DNA from: Acidobacteriota bacterium | GTDB lineage: Bacteria > Acidobacteriota > Terriglobia > Acidiferrales > UBA7541 | DNA length: 6,386 nt | Reading direction: 5' to 3' | Assembly (NCBI GenBank): GCA_003224135.1 | Contig: QHYO01000236.1 | Location: 1 to 6,386 of the forward strand | In this document: piece after piece, positions 1 to 5,194 of the stretch | Numbering within the stretch: position 1 is the stretch's first letter | Layout of the letters: each line of letters starts with the position of its first letter | Translations under genes and position numbers: made by a program | Notes under the pieces: model-generated | The model's database searches: none | The model's input: only the letters and a program-made list of their open reading frames with translations | Told to the model about the DNA's origin: nothing

Positions 1-645
1 CTACGACCTCACAGCGCGTGCGAACTGAAGATTAGCAAACGCTTCGGGCACATGAAAATTCGGTTGTGGTGTGTGCGTGGGCTGCCAAGAGGAGTAGAAC
101 CGCGGTTCAGTGGCGCCTTCGACGCGGAAAAAGTTTACGCGCCAGTTTTCGGAAGGATCAAAAACTTTCGTCAGCGAGCACATTGGCAGGACAAGCTCTG
201 CAGTCCAAACTTTCTCGAATTGATCGAGAACGGCGCGTGACTTCATGCCACTCAAGGGATCGCGTTTGCCGTCTGGAGAGATTTCGAGATCGATCCACAT
301 ACCATTGGGGCTGATTTCGAATTCCCAGTAACGACGTGCCGGGCTGGCATCAGTTTGGATGAAGACTTCGGCGACGTCCCGGTCCCACAATTGGTCGCGG
401 CGGCCGTTGGGTTCGCAGTCTTCAAAAACGGTGAGCGTTCGGTAGCGGCACCGAAATTTCAGGTACAACACGTTCTCGGTCCAGAGAACGCGCACTTCCG
501 TCTCGCGTTCTGCGTCTTCATTTTTGCCTCGCCAGTCGTGGTCGAAACGAACTGGCTCCGCGAGATTCCAGGAAGCCTCAAGCGGGAAGCCTCTAGGGTC
601 AACCGGGCCGGTGAGTTCGCAGGCGATAATTGTGGCAGGTTTCAT
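1..645 (-). CDS. CBM9-like (DOMON-type beta-sandwich) carbohydrate-binding protein
   Basis: This is a complete reading frame of about 214 residues that ends in TAG at the left edge. It resembles the stand-alone 'carbohydrate-binding family 9-like' proteins. Visible family features, numbered from an upstream GTG at 654, are a strand LWTENVLYLKF at 57-67, the acidic LWDRDVAEVFI at 89-99, the aromatic pair of strands YWEFEISPNGMWIDLEI at 109-125, NFFRVEG at 174-180, and the C-terminal SSWQPTHTPQPNFHVPEAF at 188-206. The single domain fills the whole protein. There is no signal peptide, no membrane segment and no attached glycosidase domain. The GTG at 652-654 and the ATG at 643-645 are both possible starts. 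Neither has a clear Shine-Dalgarno, and I chose ATG. The gene is divergent from the hydratase gene. Ligand and role are unknown: the fold suggests sugar binding, but nothing here names a substrate. Confidence 0.8.
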   Translation of the reverse strand: MKPATIIACELTGPVDPRGFPLEASWNLAEPVRFDHDWRGKNEDAERETEVRVLWTENVLYLKFRCRYRTLTVFEDCEPNGRRDQLWDRDVAEVFIQTDASPARRYWEFEISPNGMWIDLEISPDGKRDPLSGMKSRAVLDQFEKVWTAELVLPMCSLTKVFDPSENWRVNFFRVEGATEPRFYSSWQPTHTPQPNFHVPEAFANLQFARAVRS

Positions 646-700
646 GCCAAACACAGCATAACGGAAATGTCACGGCCTGCAGACTCTTTGCGCACCATCG

Positions 701-726
701 TTTGCACCACAGCAAAACGGTGCAAA
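701..726. promoter_or_regulatory. Inverted repeat in divergent intergenic region, possible operator
   Basis: TTTGCACC at 701-708 and its exact reverse complement GGTGCAAA at 719-726 are separated by 10 bases. A third, interrupted copy of the half-site (TTTG-CG-CACC) lies just to the left, at about 687-696. The repeat sits between the start of the minus-strand CBM9-like gene and the start of the plus-strand hydratase gene, where a regulator could act on both. As RNA it would also form a hairpin, but no U-tract follows on either strand. No good -35/-10 pair was recognised next to it. The regulator, if there is one, is unknown. Confidence 0.35.
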
Positions 727-801
727 ACGCCGTGCTAGCATCACAAAATATCCAGAGCACAGTGTGCCGGAATTGTTCCAATTCATATCGCGGAGGCCGT
801 A

Positions 802-1626
802 ATGGTCGAAGCAGTTAATCCAGAAGAATTTGTGACGCAACAACAAAGGAAAAAAATCGAAGATTATGAATATGTGAGAGTGCTGCTGGACGCTGGCGTC
901 GCGCACATGACGCTCAACCGCCCCGAGCACAATCTGTTGAACGAAGCGATGCTCCGCGAGCTTGCCGAAGGCATCGAGTATTCCGGCTCGCGCGAAGATA
1001 TCAAAATCATCCTGCTGGATTCGGCGTGCAAGGTTTTCTGCGGCGGAATCGAAATCGGAGAATACACCTCTCAACGCGTCTTCCAGATGCTTGACGCGTT
1101 TCACGCGGCGTTTGCGGCGATGGTCGATGTTGCGAAACCGGTGATTTGCGTAGTCAACGGTCCCGCGATCGGCGGCGGCGCGGAACTGGCTGCTTTCGGC
1201 GACCTGGTGATCGCGACGCCAAAAGCGCGATTCGCCCAGCCGGAAATCACGATCGGAATGTTCCCCCCTCTCGCGTCCACAATTTTGCCTTACCTGGTGG
1301 GACCAAAAACCGCCCTTGAACTAGTGCTTACAGGAGAACCCGTGACGGCAGAGCGCGCGCTGGAACTCGGACTCGTCAACCGGCTGGTGCCCGAAGCGCA
1401 TCTAGAAACAGCCGTGAAGGACCTTGTCACACGCATGACAGGACACTCCGGACCTGTTCTCACGATGGCGAAGAAAGCGATTTTGGGCGGCATGGGACTT
1501 TCACTGAGCGACGGACTGAAGCACTCCATGAACATTTTCCTGAATGAATTGTACCGGTTGGAAGATTCACAGGAAGGTTTGCATGCGCTGGTGGAAAAAC
1601 GCAAACCAAACTGGAAGAACCGCTAA
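802..1626 (+). CDS. Enoyl-CoA hydratase/isomerase (crotonase fold), resembling cyclohexa-1,5-dienecarbonyl-CoA hydratase
   Basis: This is a 274-residue soluble crotonase-superfamily protein of usual family length. The start is well supported by GGAGG at 792-796, five bases before ATG. Family landmarks are the CoA-binding LNRPEHNLLN at 38-47, the first oxyanion-hole loop KVFCGGIEIGEYTS at 77-90, and the second one GPAIGGGAEL at 120-129. Two glutamates, E128 in GGGAE and E148 in QPE, are 20 residues apart, matching the catalytic pair of mitochondrial enoyl-CoA hydratase (E144/E164), so hydratase chemistry is credible. The GIEIGEYTSQRV...MLDAFHAAF stretch (82-104) and QPEITIGMFPP (146-156) recall dienoyl-CoA hydratases of the benzoyl-CoA pathway (Dch/BamR type). 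That sub-family call is from memory of the family pattern, not from an alignment. No other aromatic or fatty-acid degradation gene is visible. The stop is about 50 bases before the B12 promoter, with no obvious terminator between. Confidence 0.85.
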   Translation: MVEAVNPEEFVTQQQRKKIEDYEYVRVLLDAGVAHMTLNRPEHNLLNEAMLRELAEGIEYSGSREDIKIILLDSACKVFCGGIEIGEYTSQRVFQMLDAFHAAFAAMVDVAKPVICVVNGPAIGGGAELAAFGDLVIATPKARFAQPEITIGMFPPLASTILPYLVGPKTALELVLTGEPVTAERALELGLVNRLVPEAHLETAVKDLVTRMTGHSGPVLTMAKKAILGGMGLSLSDGLKHSMNIFLNELYRLEDSQEGLHALVEKRKPNWKNR

Positions 1627-1677
1627 CCGCGTCAGAAAATTTCCGAGGTGGCCAACATGCAGCTCGTTTGATTCGAT

Positions 1678-1707
1678 TTGACGCGCATCGCACTCACGGC
1701 TTACACT
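1678..1707 (+). promoter_or_regulatory. Candidate sigma70-type promoter for the btuFCD leader
   Basis: TTGACG at 1678-1683 matches five of six bases of the -35 consensus. TACACT at 1702-1707 matches four of six of the -10 consensus. The spacer is 18 bases. Transcription would start at about 1713-1714, roughly ten bases before the closing helix of the B12 aptamer, which is where a leader transcript should begin. The support is positional and by consensus only. Confidence 0.4.
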
Positions 1708-1712
1708 CGGTT

Positions 1713-1820
1713 CACAATTTGCAGGCAAGGGGAGCGGGGAAGGCCGTGAAACTCGGCCGCGGTCCCGCCACTGTAATCGGCTGAAAGGCCGTAAGCCAGG
1801 CTACCCTCCCGTGCCGCAGT
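1713..1820 (+). promoter_or_regulatory. Cobalamin riboswitch 1 (compact form), upstream of btuF
   Basis: The conserved B12 aptamer core is visible in order. GGGGAA at 1736-1741 comes first. Helix P4 is GGCCG 1742-1746 with CGGCC 1754-1758, around a TGAAACT loop. The P5/L5 segment is 1759-1771, followed by CCACTGTAA at 1768-1776. A short P6-type hairpin pairs CGGC 1778-1781 with GCCG 1788-1791, and then comes the B12 box AGCCAGG at 1794-1800. A closing helix can be drawn between 1724-1732 (GGCAAGGGG) and 1807-1815 (TCCCGTGCC) with one mismatch. The region between ACTGTAA and the B12 box is very short, so the P7-P11 peripheral arm of long (class I) cobalamin aptamers is missing, as in Cbl-II-type riboswitches. 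Whether it prefers adenosyl-, methyl- or aquo-cobalamin cannot be read from sequence alone. It is expected to turn btuFCD off when B12 is plentiful, together with the terminator downstream. Confidence 0.93.
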
Positions 1821-1855
1821 TTGCGGAACTCCTCGCGAGAGGGAGGTGCGCTTTT

Positions 1856-1890
1856 TGCCCCACGGGACTCGCGGGGCATTTTTTATTTTT
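1856..1890 (+). terminator. Intrinsic terminator and expression platform of riboswitch 1 (candidate P13)
   Basis: TGCCCC at 1856-1861 pairs with GGGGCA at 1873-1878 and is followed at once by a U-rich run, 1879-1890, that contains a single A. This is a standard Rho-independent terminator lying between the aptamer and the btuF start. The apical part contains CGGGAC at 1863-1868, which is the exact reverse complement of GTCCCG at 1762-1767 in the L5 segment of the aptamer. This hairpin is therefore the likely P13, able to form the L5-L13 kissing interaction typical of cobalamin riboswitches. A second alternative pairing, CCTCCC 1805-1810 with GGGAGG 1841-1846, would compete with the aptamer closing helix and may belong to the B12-free state. 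Confidence 0.8.
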
Positions 1891-1925
1891 GTCGGCTTTG
1901 CGAAAAATCACGAAGAACATTTGCC

Positions 1926-1932
1926 GGGAGAG
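1926..1932 (+). promoter_or_regulatory. btuF: Ribosome binding site that decides the btuF TTG start
   Basis: GGGAGAG lies 10 bases before TTG at 1943-1945. It is the only Shine-Dalgarno-like element placed to give a protein beginning with a signal peptide downstream of the terminator. The in-frame GTG at 1811 lies inside the riboswitch before the terminator and cannot be the normal start. Confidence 0.6.
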
Positions 1933-1942
1933 CTGCTGTACG

Positions 1943-2935
1943 TTGAAAATCTTCACATCAAGTTTGCTCCTTCGTACTGTCGTGGCCGCGGCGTTGCTTT
2001 GCGTCGCGCCAGGCATGACCCACTTGCGCGCGGAACAAACTCCAAGCGCTCCTCCCGCGAAAGACTCGTTCCGGACAGTTCAAGATGAAACCGGCCGCAG
2101 CGTACGCATACCAGTTCCGGTGCGCCGCGTGGTTTCTCTTGCTCCAAGCATGACGGAATCGATCTACGCGCTTGGCATGGACGATTTGTTGGTCGGGGAT
2201 ACCGACTATTGTGACTACCCGGCGGACGCGGTGAAAAAGCACAAAGTGGGTGGAGCGATTAACCCCAGCCTCGAAGAGATCGCATCGCTGAAGCCGGACG
2301 TGGTGCTGGTTACGAAAGGTTTAAACAGGCTGGAGACCGTGCAGGCGCTCGACCGCCTTGGCATCGCCGCATACGCGACGGACCCGCACACGGTGGACGA
2401 GATTCGCGGCTCCGTTCATCGCTTGGCCGACGTCCTTGGCAATCCTGCCGCTGGAGAGGCGCTCGACAGCGAACTCCTGCAGAAAGAAGCCGGCTTGCAC
2501 GAGCGATTGCAAAACTCTATACCCAAGCGCGCTCTCTTTATCGTCTGGACTGATCCACTCATTTCCGTCGGCAAACACACATTTATCGCCGACGCCTTGA
2601 TGCTTGCCGGTGCCATATCGATTGTCGAATCATCGCAAGACTGGCCGCAGATGAGCCTGGAGGAAATGGTGCGATTGCAGCCCGAGGTTCTGGTATTCGC
2701 ATCGGGTCATTCGGAAGCAGTCACGCGCGACATGGAAGCTCTGGCGAAGCGCCCCGGATGGAATGATCTCGACGCGGTGAAATACCGCAGGTTCGCCGTG
2801 ATCAGCGACGCAGTCAACCGGCCAGCTCCAAGATTACTTTCCGCAGTCGAGGATCTGGCGCGCCAATTGCATCCCGACGCGTTTGCCGGCAGGTCCGGCA
2901 CTTCGAAAGCCGCGGGCCCGGTGGAGAAAAACTGA
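1943..2935 (+). CDS. btuF: Periplasmic vitamin B12-binding protein of the BtuFCD ABC importer
   Basis: From the TTG at 1943 the protein has 330 residues. The N-terminus is a Sec signal: MKIF..., then a hydrophobic core at about 8-24, with likely cleavage after LRA at 28-30. C20 is not in a proper lipobox, so a soluble periplasmic protein is more likely than a lipoprotein. The mature part is a two-lobed class III binding protein. RRVVSLAPSMTESIYALG at 61-78 and DYPADAVKKHKVGG at 91-104 lead into PSLEEIASLKPDVVLV at 108-123; DWPQMSLEEMVRLQPEVLVF at 233-252 and the C-terminal NRPAPRLLSAVEDLARQLHP at 292-311 follow. E72 and E240 sit where the family has the two glutamates that dock to arginines of the permease. 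The B12 riboswitch upstream and the BtuCD genes downstream make cobalamin the ligand rather than haem or siderophore. The last 18 residues or so are a Gly/Ser/Ala-rich tail. The stop codon overlaps the btuC start by one base. Confidence 0.9.
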   Translation: MKIFTSSLLLRTVVAAALLCVAPGMTHLRAEQTPSAPPAKDSFRTVQDETGRSVRIPVPVRRVVSLAPSMTESIYALGMDDLLVGDTDYCDYPADAVKKHKVGGAINPSLEEIASLKPDVVLVTKGLNRLETVQALDRLGIAAYATDPHTVDEIRGSVHRLADVLGNPAAGEALDSELLQKEAGLHERLQNSIPKRALFIVWTDPLISVGKHTFIADALMLAGAISIVESSQDWPQMSLEEMVRLQPEVLVFASGHSEAVTRDMEALAKRPGWNDLDAVKYRRFAVISDAVNRPAPRLLSAVEDLARQLHPDAFAGRSGTSKAAGPVEKN

Positions 2936-3972
2936 TGCGACCCCTCACGCTCAGCCGGCTCTTGCTGCAATGTGTGATTCTCGGAGCGATTCTTTTTTGT
3001 GTGATGGTCCTGGCATTGAAATTCGGCGCGGTTCACGTTTCCTTATACGGACTGGGCCGTGATTTATTGCGGGTGTTCCTGGGCAAGAGCACCGAAATTT
3101 CCAGCGAGTACAGCCTGATTCTCAATATCCGGTTGCCGCGGATTCTGCTTGGAGTCCTGGTGGGCGCCTCGCTGTCTGTCGCGGGTACTAGTTTTCAGGC
3201 GCTCCTGCGAAATCCACTTGCCGACCCCTACGTGCTGGGAGTGTCGAACGGCGCCGCCGTCGGCGCGATTCTCGCTTTACTGCTGGAGCCACACCTCGCA
3301 CTCACGCCGGAAATTGCGTCCGTATTCACGCCCCTCGGAGGATTCCTTGGAGCGGCAATTGCCATCACCGCGGTCTATTTTCTGGGCCGTCGCGAGGGGA
3401 GAATTGACAGCAGTACGTTATTGCTCGGTGGAGTCATCACAGCCTCCTTGCTCTCCGCCATTATCATTTTGCTGCTCACTACGATGCCGAGCAGCAATGT
3501 TCGCGGCATGGCGTACTGGCTCATGGGTGAACTCTCCGCCGTACCATCCAGGCCGCTTGGCTGGGTACTTCGCGTCGGGTTTCTAGCAGCGGCTGCGGTC
3601 ATCTACACAACTGCGTCCGATCTGAATCTTCTTCTCTCGGGAGAGAAGGAAGCGATGCACCTCGGCGTGGATGTTCGCCGCGTGCGCCTGATCGTTTACA
3701 TCGCTGCGTCCGCACTCACGGGCCTCGCCGTGGCGATGAGCGGGTCGATTGGATATGTGGGACTTCTGGTGCCTCATGTGATGCGAATGATTTTTGGTTC
3801 GGATCATCGAATTCTTATTCCCGCTTCGGCATTCGGCGGCGCAATTGTTTTGGTGATTGCGGACACGCTCGCAAGAACGGTGGCCGCTCCGGCGGAACTT
3901 CCGGTAGGCGCAATTACGGCAATTGCCGGTGCGCCACTCTTCATTTATCTCCTGCGAAGGAAGCTCGCATGA
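2935..3972 (+). CDS. btuC: Vitamin B12 ABC transporter permease (FecCD family)
   Basis: This is a 345-residue integral inner-membrane protein of normal FecCD length, expected to work as a dimer with two BtuD subunits and to accept cobalamin from BtuF. Several long hydrophobic segments are visible. The first is at about 11-31; others lie near 70-85, 104-118, 133-150, 164-183, 212-225, 252-268, 295-311 and 325-341. Family landmarks are RLPRILLGVLVGASLSVAG at 66-84 with QALLRNPLADPYVLG at 88-102, the cytoplasmic coupling loop GEKEAMHLGVDVRRVR at 236-251, SGSIGYVGLLVPHVMRM at 269-285, and ELPVGAITAIAGAPLFIYLL at 321-340. The ATG is 8 bases after GGAG at 2923-2926 and overlaps the btuF stop as TGATG, so translation is probably coupled. 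The family also carries siderophores and haem; cobalamin is assigned from context. Confidence 0.92.
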   Translation: MRPLTLSRLLLQCVILGAILFCVMVLALKFGAVHVSLYGLGRDLLRVFLGKSTEISSEYSLILNIRLPRILLGVLVGASLSVAGTSFQALLRNPLADPYVLGVSNGAAVGAILALLLEPHLALTPEIASVFTPLGGFLGAAIAITAVYFLGRREGRIDSSTLLLGGVITASLLSAIIILLLTTMPSSNVRGMAYWLMGELSAVPSRPLGWVLRVGFLAAAAVIYTTASDLNLLLSGEKEAMHLGVDVRRVRLIVYIAASALTGLAVAMSGSIGYVGLLVPHVMRMIFGSDHRILIPASAFGGAIVLVIADTLARTVAAPAELPVGAITAIAGAPLFIYLLRRKLA

Positions 3973-4835
3973 CTGCCACGGCTCGATCGACGTCGTCGCG
4001 CAACCCGATGGATGCCGCCCGCGCAGCGGCTGAACCGCGTCTCAGCGTTGAACAGGTTAGTTACGCGTACTCGCCGAATCCACAGCAAGCGCCAATTTTT
4101 ACCCTGGAAGCCACGAGCTTTCATGCCAAGGCCGGAGAAGTGACAGCGATTCTCGGGCCGAATGCGAGCGGCAAGTCGACCCTGTTGCAGATTATTTCCG
4201 GTGCGCTGCATCCACTTTCCGGCCGCGTGCTTCTGAATGGATTCGTAACCCATGACCTCGAACCCAGGGCGCGGGGCCAGCGCATCGCAATGGTGCAGCA
4301 GGAAAGCCAGCTACTTTTTCCCTCGAAGGCTTGGGAATTCGTGATGCAGGGCCGCCATCCTTACGGTAGATCTTTGCGATTTGAAACCGACGACGATGTT
4401 TTGATCGCGAAGAACGCACTGGCGCAGGTGGGAGCGGAGCATCTCAGCGACCGTTGGATGGACCAAATTTCCGGTGGCGAAAAGCAGCGAGTGATTCTGG
4501 CGCGGGCGCTCGCGCAACAGCCGCTGCTGCTTCTGCTGGATGAGCCTACATTGCATCTGGATATCGGGGCGCAGGTGGATTTGCTTGAAACGTTGCGGCG
4601 GCTTGCTGTTGAAAATCGTTACACCGTAGTGATCGTCACGCACGAACTAAACCTGGTCGGCGAATACGCGGACCAGGTTGCGCTCTTGCAGAAAGGCAAG
4701 TGCCTGCGCGTTGGCGCGCCGGCGAGCGTGTACCAGCGCGATTTGCTCGAACAAGTTTTCCAGACACAGCTCACCGTGGAGTTGGGCTCGACAGGCCGGC
4801 CCCGCGTGAGCATTTTGCCTGGATCGGGGTCTTAA
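3969..4835 (+). CDS. btuD: Vitamin B12 ABC transporter ATP-binding protein
   Basis: This is a 288-residue ABC ATPase of the FecE/BtuD type that powers the BtuC channel from the cytoplasmic side. All catalytic motifs are intact. Walker A is GPNASGKST at 63-71 and the Q-loop glutamine is Q111. The signature ISGGEKQR is at 167-174, with Ile for the usual Leu. Walker B LLLLLDEP is at 186-193 with catalytic E192, the D-loop is LHLD at 195-198, and the switch histidine is H225 in VTHE. The start overlaps the btuC stop as ATGA and has AAGGAAG at 3957-3963, five bases upstream. This favours the first ATG over the in-frame ATG at residue 14, although the first 23 or so residues are polar and Ala/Arg-rich, with no counterpart in the core fold. 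It is the third and last gene of the operon and ends 359 bases before btuB. Confidence 0.92.
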   Translation: MTATARSTSSRNPMDAARAAAEPRLSVEQVSYAYSPNPQQAPIFTLEATSFHAKAGEVTAILGPNASGKSTLLQIISGALHPLSGRVLLNGFVTHDLEPRARGQRIAMVQQESQLLFPSKAWEFVMQGRHPYGRSLRFETDDDVLIAKNALAQVGAEHLSDRWMDQISGGEKQRVILARALAQQPLLLLLDEPTLHLDIGAQVDLLETLRRLAVENRYTVVIVTHELNLVGEYADQVALLQKGKCLRVGAPASVYQRDLLEQVFQTQLTVELGSTGRPRVSILPGSGS

Positions 4836-4870
4836 CTCAGGCTTTCGAAGTACAAACCCTGTTTTTTCGC

Positions 4871-4890
4871 GCCGCGGAAATTTTCGCGGC
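4871..4890. repeat. Near-perfect palindrome downstream of btuD, possible weak terminator
   Basis: GCCGCG at 4871-4876 pairs with CGCGGC at 4885-4890, and the stem can continue through a G-T wobble and A-T pairs across the middle. It lies 36 bases after the btuD stop. No U-tract follows on the plus strand, only TCTCTG, so it is at best an atypical terminator or an mRNA 3'-end stabiliser. The rest of 4836-4935 shows nothing I recognise, including no clear promoter for the second riboswitch. Confidence 0.35.
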
Positions 4891-4935
4891 TCTCTGTAAC
4901 CCATAGCGGGCGAACCTGCCCCTACCACAATCATC

Positions 4936-5126
4936 GCGGACTTCGTGCACGGGAAGACGGAGCGTCCTTCGTGAAATTCTACGAAGAAACGCCAGCCGTC
5001 GCCGCCGCGCGACTGTAAGGCGGGACTTCGCAAGCCACCCACTGTATTGCGGCCATCATTTCGAGCCCGATGCGGGAAGGATGCTTGCACGCAACGCCGC
5101 CAAGCCAGGAGACCGGCGAGGTCCGC
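4936..5126 (+). promoter_or_regulatory. Cobalamin riboswitch 2 (long, class I-like), upstream of btuB
   Basis: All main marks of a long B12 aptamer are present in order. The closing helix is GCGGAC 4936-4941 with GTCCGC 5121-5126, a perfect match. GGGAA follows at 4951-4955. P4 is CTTCGT 4967-4972 with ACGAAG 4981-4986, around the conserved GAAATTCT loop. P5 is GTCG 4998-5001 with CGAC 5010-5013, closing an eight-base L5, followed by ACTGTAA at 5012-5018. GCCACCCACTG at 5034-5044 leads to a peripheral arm (TTGCG 5047-5051 with CGCAA 5090-5094, enclosing CATC/GATG) that carries GGGAAGG at 5074-5080. The B12 box AGCCAGGAGACC is at 5103-5114. Unlike the compact riboswitch before btuF, this one keeps the peripheral arm. 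It should repress the receptor gene when B12 is plentiful. Confidence 0.95.
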
Positions 5127-5128
5127 AA

Positions 5129-5190
5129 TCTCGCTTGAAAAGCAAGAAGCGAGACAGCCTTCAACTCCCGCGCGTGAGGGAGCGGAGGAG
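5129..5190 (+). promoter_or_regulatory. btuB: Expression platform of riboswitch 2 with btuB Shine-Dalgarno
   Basis: Two hairpins follow the aptamer. TCTCGCTT 5129-5136 pairs with AAGCGAGA 5147-5154; it is followed by CAGCC rather than a U-tract, so it is not a terminator. CTCCC 5165-5169 pairs with GGGAG 5178-5182 and ends one base before the strong Shine-Dalgarno GGAGGAG at 5184-5190. CTCC of the same left arm could instead pair with the Shine-Dalgarno itself. The loop 5170-5177 contains CGCG, which can pair with CGCG at 5006-5009 in L5 of the aptamer, so this second hairpin is the candidate P13. The layout suggests control of translation initiation, as known for the E. coli btuB leader. Confidence 0.6.
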
Positions 5191-5194
5191 AAAA

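Noticed and set aside
355..738. Plus-strand open frame of 127 codons within and beyond the CBM9-like gene
   Set aside because: It is antisense to a frame with clear family motifs, has no Shine-Dalgarno, and its translation shows no recognisable domain.
670..1104. Minus-strand open frame of 144 codons over the start of the hydratase gene
   Set aside because: It runs antisense through the conserved N-terminal part of the crotonase and through the intergenic repeat, and its translation has no recognisable motifs.
1814..1826. CCGCA/TGCGG hairpin as P13 of riboswitch 1
   Set aside because: Its loop is only three bases and has no complementarity to L5, and its left arm overlaps the aptamer closing helix. 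The terminator hairpin at 1856-1878 fits P13 much better.
5129..5154. 8-bp hairpin after riboswitch 2 as an intrinsic terminator
   Set aside because: No U-run follows the stem; the next bases are CAGCC. It is kept only as part of the expression platform.
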